Source: Micavibrio_A sp964423095 (GTDB lineage Bacteria > Pseudomonadota > Alphaproteobacteria > Micavibrionales > Micavibrionaceae). Taken from it: a DNA stretch of 19,762 bases. The translations under genes were made by a program, and so were the position numbers. This document shows, one piece after another, positions 6,215-14,268 of the stretch. Positions within the stretch are counted from its first letter, which is position 1; each line of letters begins with the position of its first letter. The notes beneath the pieces were generated by a model. The model was not told the DNA's origin. It ran no database searches and saw only the letters and a program-made list of their open reading frames with translations. The stretch covers positions 1 through 19,762 of the forward strand of contig CAYRDI010000040.1 in the NCBI GenBank assembly GCA_964423095.1, given 5' to 3'.

Positions 6215-7147
6215 ATGTCCGACCAAACCGCCATCCATCCGCTGCACAAAGACCACCCGGCCCTTGGTATGGCCTGCGCCATCGGTGCGTTTTTCATGTT
6301 TGCCGTGATGAATGTCTTTGCCAAAAAATTGGCCGAACACCACAGCGTGATCGAAATCGCGTTTTTCCGGAATGTCATCGCGTTGCTCCCCATGCTGTTT
6401 GTCGTTTATGCGATTGGAAGACGGGACATTTTGACCATACGTTCCAACCCGCGCGGTATCGTCATCCGCTCCGTGATTGGAACATTAAGCCTTGCCACCA
6501 CCTTCGCCGCCTTTGCCGCCATGCCGATGGCCGAAACGACGGCGTTTCTTTTTACGGCATCGCTCATCATTCCTATTCTCGGCTTTTTCTTTTTGAAGGA
6601 GCGGGTTGGAAAATACCGGTGGAGTGCGGTGCTGATCGGATTTATGGGCGTTATTGTCATGCTCCGCCCCGGTGCGGGGGATGTCAATCTTCACGGCGTT
6701 GTCCTCGCCCTCTCCGCCGCCACCATGCATGCCACGTTGCAAACCATCCTGCGTGCGCTCGGAAAAACCGAAAAGCCGGAAACGGTGACCTTCTATTTCA
6801 TGTTGATCGGTGCCGCCGTATCCATGATCCCTATGCCTATCGTGTTTACCATGCCTTCATGGGGCGAAACTCCTTATATTCTGGGTGTCGGAATCACGGG
6901 GGCGTTGGCACAATTCCTGTTATCGCTCGCCTATAAAAATGCCGAAGTCTCCACAGTCACGGTGTTCAATTATTCCGGTATTATCTGGGCAACCCTGTTC
7001 GGTTGGATGTTCTGGAACGAATGGCCCGATACCGCCATCTTCATCGGCGGGGCGATCGTCATCGCTTCCAACATCTTCATCATATTCCGCGAACAAAGAC
7101 TCGCGCGGCAAGCCCGCGCACAGGTGCAAAAGGCACCCGGTATTTAG
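6215..7147 (+). CDS. EamA/DMT-family transporter, about 10 membrane segments
   Basis: A 310-residue integral membrane protein with the two-fold EamA arrangement of the drug/metabolite transporter superfamily. About five hydrophobic helices form each half, starting GMACAIGAFFMFAVMNVFAK and including the typical AETTAFLFTASLIIPILG, ending in FIGGAIVIASNIFIIF. Such proteins export small metabolites or amino acids; the substrate cannot be told from sequence. The start at 6215 (MSDQTA) gives the normal family length; an in-frame ATG at 6149 would add 22 residues. Neither has a good ribosome-binding site. The C-terminus is basic and cytoplasmic-like. Confidence 0.88.
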   Translation: MSDQTAIHPLHKDHPALGMACAIGAFFMFAVMNVFAKKLAEHHSVIEIAFFRNVIALLPMLFVVYAIGRRDILTIRSNPRGIVIRSVIGTLSLATTFAAFAAMPMAETTAFLFTASLIIPILGFFFLKERVGKYRWSAVLIGFMGVIVMLRPGAGDVNLHGVVLALSAATMHATLQTILRALGKTEKPETVTFYFMLIGAAVSMIPMPIVFTMPSWGETPYILGVGITGALAQFLLSLAYKNAEVSTVTVFNYSGIIWATLFGWMFWNEWPDTAIFIGGAIVIASNIFIIFREQRLARQARAQVQKAPGI

Positions 7148-7157
7148 CAGAGAAAAA

Positions 7158-7243
7158 GCGTTTTTTTTTGCAAGGCGCAGCAAGCGAGAAAGCGTAGTAA
7201 ACCTACGTGAGGAGAGAGGCAACGCCGCAAAACGGAAACGATG
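7158..7243. repeat. Palindromic intergenic repeat
   Basis: A perfect core hairpin CGTAG-taaac-CTACG (7193-7207) is flanked by roughly inverted GC/A-rich arms (ttttgcaaggcgcagc on the left, caacgccgcaaaacgg on the right). The block fills the space between the transporter and the end of the next reverse gene. Its style (gcagcaagcgag...cgtag...ctacgtgagg) resembles dispersed intergenic repeats of alphaproteobacteria; membership is inferred from general familiarity. Confidence 0.4.
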
Positions 7244-7249
7244 GAAGCT

Positions 7250-7729
7250 CTATTCCAGTTGCAAACCATCTTTGGTGAACAACCCGACATCCTTTTTCGT
7301 GTACCAGTCACGAAGAATTATCACGGGATGTTCACCGCTGTCCGTGATCCCGTAAACGGCATCGAGCGTGGTCAGAATGCGGCGTTGATCAAACCCGCCC
7401 AGGCGATAGAAATTCGTCCCGACCACTAGAACAGGCACGCCGTCTTCATCCGTTTGTTCGCGCAAGACATCGGCCTTATAGAACCCATCGATCAGCTTGA
7501 ACGCATCCTTGTTCTGCGCCAGCCAGTCCTGCACATACCAGTCTTCCCCGGCCCATTGCTGGTTCTGGGTGCGTTTTCCGGTTTCCAGATAGGGGTTGAA
7601 CTTTTTATAGGCCGCCCATTCCCAGTGCCCCGGCCACCATCCAAGCGGCCAGTACTGCGCAGCAGAGGCCGGTGCGGCACAGCCGACGCACAGCAAACCT
7701 AATAAAATCAATATGTTAACTCTTAACAT
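7250..7729 (-). CDS. Exported Trp/Tyr-rich hypothetical protein
   Basis: The 159-residue product starts at the second of two adjacent ATGs, chosen because GGAG lies 6 nt upstream; the frame stays open upstream to 7780. The N-terminus is a signal sequence (MLRVNILILLGLLCVGC) followed by ASAA, so it could be a lipoprotein at the GC or be cut by signal peptidase I after ASA. The mature start is aromatic (QYWPLGWWPGHWEW), followed by a mixed alpha/beta-looking domain with DGVPVLVVGTNFYRLGG and HPVIILRDWY. No family is recognised. It runs convergent to the transporter, with the palindromic repeat between them. Confidence 0.65.
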   Translation of the reverse strand: MLRVNILILLGLLCVGCAAPASAAQYWPLGWWPGHWEWAAYKKFNPYLETGKRTQNQQWAGEDWYVQDWLAQNKDAFKLIDGFYKADVLREQTDEDGVPVLVVGTNFYRLGGFDQRRILTTLDAVYGITDSGEHPVIILRDWYTKKDVGLFTKDGLQLE

Positions 7730-7794
7730 CATCGTCTCCGGGAACGGCAAAAATCTAAAACAACTCTTAACGGAATCCATGGTACCTTATTCTG

Positions 7795-8196
7795 ATGATT
7801 GGTGCCATATCCAACGCCTTGTCGGGACTGCTCGCGGCCAGCAAACGGGTCGAGGCGAGCGCAAGCAATATCGCGAATGCTTCGTCCGCGGGATCGCTTG
7901 ATCCAACCAGCCCGAACCAACCCTACAGCGCGTTGACCACCATTCAAAAAACCGATGGAACCGGCGGCGTTACCGCCACGAATGTCCCCAAACAACCCGG
8001 CTTCGTGAACGCTTTCGCCCCCGATTCACCCTTTGCCAACACTGACGGATATGTCGGCGCACCGAACGTCGATCTGGCCGAAGAAGCGGTCAATTTAAAG
8101 CTCGCCGAAATCACGTACAAGGCAAACATCGCGACCATCAAAACCGCCGATGAAATGTCCCACGCGCTCGACAATCTTTTCGACAAGCGCGTTTAG
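7795..8196 (+). CDS. Orphan flagellar basal-body rod-like (FlgC-type) protein
   Basis: A 133-residue protein with both ends of the flagellar axial family. The N-terminal helix is LSGLLAASKRVEASASNIAN, matching the conserved rod motif of FlgB/FlgC/FlgF/FlgG. The C-terminus is VDLAEEAVNLKLAEITYKAN followed by a coiled helix. Length is close to FlgC (about 135). FlgC forms the proximal rod of the basal body. No other flagellar gene is in the window, the central part is short and variable, and no Shine-Dalgarno is visible, so this may be a diverged paralogue instead of the main flgC. It is divergent from the gene at 7729 and convergent with the one ending at 8209. Confidence 0.75.
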   Translation: MIGAISNALSGLLAASKRVEASASNIANASSAGSLDPTSPNQPYSALTTIQKTDGTGGVTATNVPKQPGFVNAFAPDSPFANTDGYVGAPNVDLAEEAVNLKLAEITYKANIATIKTADEMSHALDNLFDKRV

Positions 8197-8208
8197 TTTT
8201 TCCTTGAT

Positions 8209-8745
8209 TTAACCCTTGACCGCCTGCGCATTCCGCAAGCGATAAAACGTGCTGTTTTCGGTATCGAGCGGCACAAGCTCCAGCGTGCCTTCGATCGTAA
8301 CGGGATCATAGGAAAACGGGACGGGTTTGTCCTTGTCCGTATGGACTTCGATCACCAATGCGGGGCCGACGTGATAATGGAACGGGCAACTGACCGGAAA
8401 CGGGCCAAACAGAAATTCATGCTGGTCTTCGTCTTCTTCCAACGGAAACATGAATCCCTTTACCCTTACGGTTTTTCCATCCAGCTTTTTAACCTCATCC
8501 GTAAAACCCGGTTTCTGGTATTCAAAATCCATCCCGTCCTTATCGCGCCCGGCAACCTCGATCTCCTTGGTTTTACCAAAGACTTTCCAATCCGTCGCCC
8601 CCGCCGGCACATCCACGTATTTGGCGATATAATCGGCCAACGTACGGGTGGAATATCCGTCCCCCGTTTCTTCGGAAATGGCGTAGGCAGGCACGATCCA
8701 GAAAAAAGCCAGCGCAAAAGCAAATAGAAGGCGCATAAACAACAT
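8209..8745 (-). CDS. Exported DUF3299-like protein
   Basis: A 178-residue protein with a signal peptide (1-22, cleavage after PAYA). The core has DGKTVRVKGFMFPLE (about 89-103), then FLFGPFPVSCPFHYHVGPAL with a Cys and two His, and a final strand-rich VTIEGTLELVPLD. This order (V-G-F-M-P-L, then a Cys/His segment, then a G-L-E-L strand) is typical of the DUF3299 family of periplasmic proteins of unknown role. The Cys/His cluster could bind metal, but that is speculation. Start alternatives are ATG at 8745 or 8736; both lack a strong ribosome-binding site. It is 29 nt downstream of no gene on its strand; the next reverse gene ends at 8775. Confidence 0.7.
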   Translation of the reverse strand: MLFMRLLFAFALAFFWIVPAYAISEETGDGYSTRTLADYIAKYVDVPAGATDWKVFGKTKEIEVAGRDKDGMDFEYQKPGFTDEVKKLDGKTVRVKGFMFPLEEDEDQHEFLFGPFPVSCPFHYHVGPALVIEVHTDKDKPVPFSYDPVTIEGTLELVPLDTENSTFYRLRNAQAVKG

Positions 8746-8774
8746 CCGTTCTGTTATAGAGTAACGGACAAAGA

Positions 8775-9827
8775 TTACGCCGCTTCCTTCATCGATGCAA
8801 TATCGATCACAAAACGATATTTCACATCGCTTTTCAGCATTCGTTCATAGGCCGTGTTGATGTAATCAGCCTTGATCAGTTCGACATCCGAAACGATGTT
8901 GTGTTTGCCGCAGAAATCCAGCATTTCCTGTGTTTCCGCAATACCGCCGATCACCGACCCCGCCACCTGTTTTCGTTTTAAAATCAGATTCGCGCCGTGA
9001 ACATCCACAGGATCCAACGGCCCGACAAGCACGATTGTTTTGTCGCGCTTCAGAAGACCGATATAGGGATTGATGTCATGCGGGACAGGAACCGTATCGA
9101 TGATCAGATCGAAGCTATTCGCGTGCTTTTCCATGTCTTTGGGATCTTTGGAAATCAGCACTTCTTTCGCGCCGAGCTTTTGGGCATCGGCCGCCTTGGA
9201 TGGCGAGGTTGTGATCATCACAACATGGGCACCCATGGCCGCAGCCAACTTGACCCCCATATGACCCAAACCGCCAAGACCGATGATGCCGACCTTTTGT
9301 CCCGGCTGCACGTTCCAATGACGAAGCGGAGAATAAAGCGTAATGCCCGCACACAGCAACGGTGCCACCGCCTTCGTATCCAGATTTTCCGGTACGTGCA
9401 GAACGAATTTTTCATCCACCGTCACACGTTCGGAATATCCGCCGAAGGTAACAGCGCCACCATGTTTGGGATCCGGCGCACCATAGGTCAGAACGCCATG
9501 GTCACAATATTGTTCAAGTCCTTCGTGGCATTCGGTGCAACTTTGACATGAATCAACAAGACAGCCGACACCAACAAGATCACCGGATTTGAATTTTGTA
9601 ACCTTGGCACCGACCTTGCTCACACGGCCAAGAATTTCATGCCCCGGCACCATGGGATAGAGTGATCCCCCGCCCCATTCATTGCGCGCCATGTGAATGT
9701 CTGAATGGCAAATCCCGCAGTAGAGAATATCGATCATCACATCATGGGCGGTCGGTTCGCGCCGGTTGATCGACATGGGTGCCACGGGGGAAGTTTGGGT
9801 CTGGACCCCATATGCCACTGTTTTCAT
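8775..9827 (-). CDS. Zinc-dependent alcohol/aldehyde reductase (YahK / CAD type)
   Basis: A 350-residue medium-chain dehydrogenase of the cinnamyl-alcohol-dehydrogenase subfamily, close in pattern to E. coli YahK, which reduces aldehydes with NADPH. Catalytic zinc ligands are Cys40 (CGICHSD), His63 (PGHE) and Cys159 (PLLCAG). The structural zinc site is Cys94, 97, 100 and 108 (SCQSCTEC...YC). The Rossmann glycines are in GIIGLGGLGHMG (180-191). The family ending ERMLKSDVKYRFVID is present. The start is chosen from AGGAG 8 nt upstream; the frame is open to 10055, but those 76 extra residues are unlike the family. It is a single gene, divergent from argG. Confidence 0.92.
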   Translation of the reverse strand: MKTVAYGVQTQTSPVAPMSINRREPTAHDVMIDILYCGICHSDIHMARNEWGGGSLYPMVPGHEILGRVSKVGAKVTKFKSGDLVGVGCLVDSCQSCTECHEGLEQYCDHGVLTYGAPDPKHGGAVTFGGYSERVTVDEKFVLHVPENLDTKAVAPLLCAGITLYSPLRHWNVQPGQKVGIIGLGGLGHMGVKLAAAMGAHVVMITTSPSKAADAQKLGAKEVLISKDPKDMEKHANSFDLIIDTVPVPHDINPYIGLLKRDKTIVLVGPLDPVDVHGANLILKRKQVAGSVIGGIAETQEMLDFCGKHNIVSDVELIKADYINTAYERMLKSDVKYRFVIDIASMKEAA

Positions 9828-9922
9828 ATAAAAATCTCCTGATATTTCTTTTAGGCAGCCATTTAGTTTTGCTCTATCGCCATTCCAGTGACAAGCAATA
9901 AAAAAACCACGTCTTTTTAAAA

Positions 9923-10051
9923 ATGATGTTGCGAAAAGCCGTGCTTTTGTGTTTCCTGATGCCCATGACACAAAAACAAGCCGCCCAACCGATCCGCCGT
10001 AACAGCCGACGTACCCCCGCGTCTTCTGGCGTGATTTCGGCTGCTGTCTAA
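9923..10051 (+). CDS. Possible Arg-cluster leader peptide ahead of argG (42 aa)
   Basis: This short ORF lies in the 318-nt space between the reductase and argG. It encodes 42 residues with a hydrophobic start (MMLRKAVLLCFLMP) and the cluster PIRRNSRR, four Arg codons within six. The stop is 94 nt before argG, so a leader peptide sensing arginine is conceivable. Against it, no Shine-Dalgarno is visible, and the only downstream hairpin is weak (CGCGCA at 10085-10090 with a bulged partner near 10104-10110), with its T run 8 nt away. The rest of the gap shows no recognisable feature. Treat as speculative. Confidence 0.3.
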   Translation: MMLRKAVLLCFLMPMTQKQAAQPIRRNSRRTPASSGVISAAV

Positions 10052-10145
10052 CCATCCCGGCAAAAACGAAACCCCCTCAAAAGACGCGCAATCAACCCCT
10101 GTGCGGCGCAAGCCATTTTTAATTTTTTATACAAGGAACAAAAAC

Positions 10146-11420
10146 ATGAACGCAAAAACCGAAAACAAAAAAATCGTCCTGGCTTATTCCGGCGGGCTCG
10201 ATACGTCCGTCATTCTCAAATGGTTGCTTGAAAAAGGCTATGAAGTCATTTGCTTTATGGCGGATGTCGGCCAGAAGGAAGACATGGAGGCCGCACGGGA
10301 AAAAGCCTTGAAAATCGGCGCGTCCAAAATCTACATCGAAGATTTGAAAAAAGAACTGGTGACGGATTACATCTTTCCGGCCTTTGCCGCCGGCGTGATT
10401 TATGAACGCAGATACCTGCTCGGCACATCGCTCGCACGGCCGTTGACGGCAAAAAAGCAGATCGAAATCGCACAAAAGGAAGGGGCCGCCTACGTCGCCC
10501 ACGGTGCCACCGGAAAGGGCAACGATCAGGTACGGTTTGAGCTCACCTATTACGCCCTGCAACCGGACATCAAGGTGATTGCGCCATGGAAGGATGCCGA
10601 ATTCCTCGCCCGTTTTCGCGGCCGGAGCGATATGATCCAGTATGCAGAGCAGCACGGCATTCCAATCAAGGCATCACGCAGCAAGCCCTATTCCGAGGAT
10701 GAAAACCTTCTGCATATTTCCCACGAGGCCGGCATTTTAGAAGACCCCTCCGCCATCACCGAAGAAAGCGTTTATTCGCACACGACATCGCTTTTGAAAA
10801 CGCCGGACGAGGCCGACTATCTGGTCATCGATTTTGAAAAGGGCATGCCGGTCAAAGCCACGGACAAAAAAACAGGAAAATCGGAAACCGATCCGCTGAA
10901 ACTCTTTGAAATGTTGAATAGCTACGGCCACAAGCACGGCGTGGGCCGGCTCGATATGGTTGAAAACCGGTTTGTTGGAATCAAATCACGCGGTGTGTAT
11001 GAAACACCGGGTGGCGCGATCCTTTACAACGCCCACACGGATTTAGAAGCCATTACGCTCGACCGCGAGGTCCTGCATTTGAAACACATGCTTTCGGACA
11101 AGCTATCGACGCTGGTTTACAACGGCTTCTGGTTCTCCCCGGAAAAAGAAATGATTATGGCCGCCATGGATAAATCGCAAGAAACCGTCACGGGTTCTGT
11201 CACCGTCGAACTGCTCAAAGGTCACGCCTATCCGGTCGCGCGTTCTTCCGCATTGTCTTTGTACGATCCGGAACTTTCATCCATGGATGTCGCGGGTGGA
11301 TACGATCAACAAGATGCGGCGGGCTTTATCCGGATCAACGCGATCCGTTTAAAAGCCTACACCGCCATTAAAAACAAACTGAAAAAAATGGGTGGAGCGA
11401 ACAATGCCAAAGCCGCCTGA
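10146..11420 (+). CDS. argG: Argininosuccinate synthase
   Basis: ATP-dependent ligase joining citrulline and aspartate to argininosuccinate, the penultimate step of arginine synthesis. The 424-residue product has the N-type ATP pyrophosphatase loop SGGLDTS (15-21), the substrate motifs GTSLARPL and GATGKGNDQVRFEL, and the oligomerisation C-terminus AGFIRINAIRLKAY. The start is set by AAGGA 8 nt before the ATG; an upstream in-frame start at 10101 lacks this. Its 3' end overlaps argH, so the two are co-transcribed and probably translationally coupled. Confidence 0.96.
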   Translation: MNAKTENKKIVLAYSGGLDTSVILKWLLEKGYEVICFMADVGQKEDMEAAREKALKIGASKIYIEDLKKELVTDYIFPAFAAGVIYERRYLLGTSLARPLTAKKQIEIAQKEGAAYVAHGATGKGNDQVRFELTYYALQPDIKVIAPWKDAEFLARFRGRSDMIQYAEQHGIPIKASRSKPYSEDENLLHISHEAGILEDPSAITEESVYSHTTSLLKTPDEADYLVIDFEKGMPVKATDKKTGKSETDPLKLFEMLNSYGHKHGVGRLDMVENRFVGIKSRGVYETPGGAILYNAHTDLEAITLDREVLHLKHMLSDKLSTLVYNGFWFSPEKEMIMAAMDKSQETVTGSVTVELLKGHAYPVARSSALSLYDPELSSMDVAGGYDQQDAAGFIRINAIRLKAYTAIKNKLKKMGGANNAKAA

Positions 11421-12714
11421 AAAAACGGCCAACCAGATGTGGGGCGGGCGGTTCGATGCCGCCCCCTCCGATATCATGACAGATATCAACGCCTCCATCG
11501 ACGTGGACCAGCGTTTGTATGCGCAGGATATTGCAGGTTCCATTGCCCATGCGCGGATGCTTGGTACCACGGGCATTATCACAAAAGATGAAAGCGCACA
11601 GATCATTGCGGGCCTTGAAGGGATTTTGGCGGATATTGAATCCGGCAAGATTACCTTTACCAAAGAGCTCGAGGACATTCACATGAATGTCGAACATCAT
11701 CTGACCCAACGGATCGGCGCGGTGGGCGGAAAACTTCATACCGCACGCTCCCGCAATGACCAGGTCGCAACCGATTTCCGTTTATGGATGCGTGATGCAA
11801 TCGGCGAAATTGAAAAACAGCTTTTGAAATTGCAAAACACTCTGGCCTCTAAAGCCAAGACACACAAACACGATCCAATGCCGGGCTTTACGCATTTACA
11901 GGTGGCACAACCCGTCACCATCCATAAACATCTGGATGCCTACGTTCAAATGCTGTCCCGCGACGCGGGCCGGTTTGACGATGCAAAAGACCGTTTGAAT
12001 GAATGCCCGCTGGGGTCTGCCGCGCTTGCAGGAACGATGTTTCCCATCGACCGCACCATGACGGCAAAAGAGCTTGGTTTTAAAGGCCCGATGACCAACA
12101 CGATGGACGCGGTGGGAAGCCGCGATTTCGTACTGGAATTCCTATCGGCCGCTTCCATTTGCATGACACACCTATCGCGTTTGGCCGAAGAGCTGATCTT
12201 GTGGTCCACCGCACAATTCGGCTTTGTCCGCCTGCCGGATTCCTTCACCAGCGGGTCCTCCATCATGCCGCAGAAAAAGAACCCGGATGCCGCCGAACTG
12301 GTACGCGGTAAAACGGGCCGCGTAACCGGCAACCTGATGCAAATGTTGATGGTGATGAAGGCACTCCCTCTCACCTACAACAAGGATATGCAAGAGGACA
12401 AGGCCGCAACCTTTGAAACCTTCGATACGCTGGTTTTGTGTTTAAAGGCAATGACCGGCATGATCGAAGGGATGGAATTCAATACAGCGCGCATGAAGGA
12501 CGATGCGATCAGCGGATTTTCAACGGCAACACGCCTCGCCGACTGGCTGGTCATTCATTTGAATATGCCCTTCCGCGAAGCACATCATGTGACGGGCAAG
12601 ATCGTCAAAATCGCGGAAAGCAAAAACTGCCGTCTCGATGAACTCGCGCTTTCCGATATGCAATCCGTGGAGCCGAAAATCGAGGCCGATGTTTTCAACG
12701 CGCTGAAACTGTAA
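11404..12714 (+). CDS. argH: Argininosuccinate lyase (short C-terminus)
   Basis: Cleaves argininosuccinate to arginine and fumarate, completing the pathway begun by ArgG. The 436-residue protein belongs to the fumarase/aspartase superfamily: N-terminal MWGGRFD, HTARSRNDQVATD, the signature GSSIMPQKKNPD (284-295) with catalytic Ser near 285-286, and PLTYNKDMQEDK. The ATG at 11404 is preceded by GGAG at 11394-11397 and overlaps the argG stop by 17 nt; an in-frame GTG at 11392 is less likely. The protein ends at DVFNALKL, where the family normally continues about 20-30 residues through a Ser-Arg and Gly-Gly-Thr-Ala segment. The active site is intact, so it is probably functional. A convergent tRNA gene begins 12 nt further on. 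Confidence 0.94.
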   Translation: MPKPPEKTANQMWGGRFDAAPSDIMTDINASIDVDQRLYAQDIAGSIAHARMLGTTGIITKDESAQIIAGLEGILADIESGKITFTKELEDIHMNVEHHLTQRIGAVGGKLHTARSRNDQVATDFRLWMRDAIGEIEKQLLKLQNTLASKAKTHKHDPMPGFTHLQVAQPVTIHKHLDAYVQMLSRDAGRFDDAKDRLNECPLGSAALAGTMFPIDRTMTAKELGFKGPMTNTMDAVGSRDFVLEFLSAASICMTHLSRLAEELILWSTAQFGFVRLPDSFTSGSSIMPQKKNPDAAELVRGKTGRVTGNLMQMLMVMKALPLTYNKDMQEDKAATFETFDTLVLCLKAMTGMIEGMEFNTARMKDDAISGFSTATRLADWLVIHLNMPFREAHHVTGKIVKIAESKNCRLDELALSDMQSVEPKIEADVFNALKL

Positions 12715-12726
12715 ATTTTAAGGAAA

Positions 12727-12801
12727 TGGTGCCGGCAGAGAGGATTGAACTCCCGACCTTCGGTTTACAAAACCGCTGCTCTACCGCTGAGCTATGCCGG
12801 C
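12727..12801 (-). tRNA. tRNA-Thr (anticodon TGT)
   Basis: The reverse-strand sequence folds as a cloverleaf. The acceptor stem GCCGGCA pairs with TGCCGGC, the D arm is GCTC-AGCGGTA-GAGC, and the anticodon loop is TTTGTAA with TGT at positions 34-36. The T arm (CGGGAGTTCAATCCTCT style) and the discriminator A follow. CCA is encoded at the 3' end (12727-12729). It reads Thr ACA codons. The first anticodon-stem pair is a mismatch (G-A). It converges with argH. Confidence 0.95.
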
Positions 12802-12941
12802 ACATTGATGATCGTTAACCAGTTATGGGAAATGGTTAAGGTTTTGGCCCATAAACAGGCGGGTTTTCACCCGTCCTTCCCACAAGCTGTACCGATGTTT
12901 AGCAAAAAACACCCCCTTGGCCATAGCTTTTTTTTAAATCC

Positions 12942-12963
12942 GCGCAAAGCCCCCTTTTTGCGC
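12942..12963. other. Hairpin upstream of the dotM-like gene
   Basis: GCGCAAA (12942-12948) pairs with TTTGCGC (12957-12963) in a 7-bp stem with an 8-base loop, followed a few bases later by a T run. It could be a weak terminator for argH read-through. The 243-nt intergenic stretch 12802-13044 otherwise shows only AT-rich sequence and a candidate promoter. Confidence 0.3.
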
Positions 12964-12973
12964 ATATTATTTT

Positions 12974-13002
12974 TTGTAAAAAACGCCCAATTCCTGTTAA
13001 AT
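12974..13002 (+). promoter_or_regulatory. Candidate sigma-70 promoter for the dotM-dotL cluster
   Basis: TTGTAA (12974-12979), 17 bp, then TTAAAT (12997-13002), each matching 4 of 6 consensus positions. It would start transcription about 35 nt before the dotM-like gene. Confidence 0.35.
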
Positions 13003-13044
13003 TAGAAGCACGTAACACAAACCGCCTTAGCGTAACGGAAATCC

Positions 13045-14268
13045 ATGGCCGATCAAAAAAGTACAGGCTCCGAAGTCGCCCTCGGATGGGGGATTCTGCT
13101 TTGCGTTGCAGCAGGTATCGGCTACCTGATCTGGTATTACAACCATGTCGCGATTCGAAGCGCGATCCGCTGGCTGCGTTATAGCGAAATGTGGATCATG
13201 TCCTGGTTTCTGGATGACGATTACACCGTGGACTGGTACAACCCGGTCGAAGGAAAATCCATCCCAATCAATTACGCGGATATGATGGTGGCCGCCAAAC
13301 GGATACCCGCCGAAAACATCAACAATGATTTTCTGGGCATGCTCGGCACCGTGGCCATGCAGCCGTTTTTGTGGGTCATCATCGCCGTCACGCTTTGTTT
13401 TGGCATCTGGGCCTTATTCCGCGGTCCGGGATCCGAACACCGCCGCAAATTCAATTTGAACACGCTGATCGGCAAACAGGCCAACATGTTCCCGATCATA
13501 TCGCCCTTCATCAACTTCGACCCCGGAAAACTCCCGCCCCGTCCGCCGGGTGCCGACGTTCCGGCCGAATTGCCGTTGTTTGCCGAAGCTCTGGGCCCCG
13601 AAGAATGGGTGGCGTATAACGAAATCCAGAGCGTCGAAAAAAAACTGAACGAAGATGCGGCCGCCAGGGCCTTTGCAAAACAGCTCGGGCCCCGTTGGCG
13701 CGGAACGAAAAGCCTTCCCCCGTACAAGCAGGTTTTGCTTGCGGCCTTTTGTTTAAAGGCTTCCCGCCGCCGCGGCGATTCCGATGTGATGCTGGGACGG
13801 CTGGCGCAATGCTGGTCGTACAAGGGAGGTCTTCGGATCAATTCAAAACTTCTTCGTGAGGCGAGAGCCGTTCTCCGCAATGCATCACTCGCCGAAAAGA
13901 CATTGAAAAAATGCAACGAACATGCATGGGAAACGACCGTTCTTATACGCGCGCTCAACACCGCGCGGGAGGAAGGCGGTGTTCTGGCACCCGCGCAGTT
14001 CGTCTGGCTGCGCGGCCATGACCGCACGTTGTGGTATCCGCTCAACAATCTGGGCCGCCAATCCTTGCACATGGAGGCAATGGGCGCGATGGCACATTAC
14101 AAGGCGGAAAAACTTTCTCAACGGCCGATCCCGCGGCCAAAAGTGCAAGACGCCGTCAAGTCGTTGGCCGAATACATGGCATCCGACAAAGCGCGCGCAA
14201 TCCCCGCTCTCGACTACAGCAAATCCAAAAAGGGCGGTATTAAAAAACTGAAAACTGCAAATGCATAA
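13045..14268 (+). CDS. dotM: DotM/IcmP-like type IVB secretion coupling-complex protein
   Basis: A 407-residue inner-membrane protein read as the DotM/IcmP subunit of the type IVB (Dot/Icm) coupling complex, which with the DotL ATPase recruits substrates. Two N-terminal membrane segments (about 12-31 and 107-125) frame a periplasmic region, followed by a large cytoplasmic domain. Its most recognisable part is FVWLRGHDRTLWYPLNNLGR (319-338) followed by HMEAMGAMAHYKAEKLSQRP, the DotM/IcmP C-terminal signature. Length is close to Legionella DotM. The ribosome-binding site is weak (ACGGAAA). It is first of four closely packed genes with the DotL-like gene third; in Legionella the pair is directly adjacent. 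The cytoplasmic domain is very basic, in keeping with binding acidic partners, but that is inference. Confidence 0.85.
   Translation: MADQKSTGSEVALGWGILLCVAAGIGYLIWYYNHVAIRSAIRWLRYSEMWIMSWFLDDDYTVDWYNPVEGKSIPINYADMMVAAKRIPAENINNDFLGMLGTVAMQPFLWVIIAVTLCFGIWALFRGPGSEHRRKFNLNTLIGKQANMFPIISPFINFDPGKLPPRPPGADVPAELPLFAEALGPEEWVAYNEIQSVEKKLNEDAAARAFAKQLGPRWRGTKSLPPYKQVLLAAFCLKASRRRGDSDVMLGRLAQCWSYKGGLRINSKLLREARAVLRNASLAEKTLKKCNEHAWETTVLIRALNTAREEGGVLAPAQFVWLRGHDRTLWYPLNNLGRQSLHMEAMGAMAHYKAEKLSQRPIPRPKVQDAVKSLAEYMASDKARAIPALDYSKSKKGGIKKLKTANA

Noticed and set aside
9828..10055. 76-residue N-terminal extension of the reductase
   Set aside because: Family proteins begin at the MKTVAYG-like start, which has AGGAG upstream; the extension is just an open frame.
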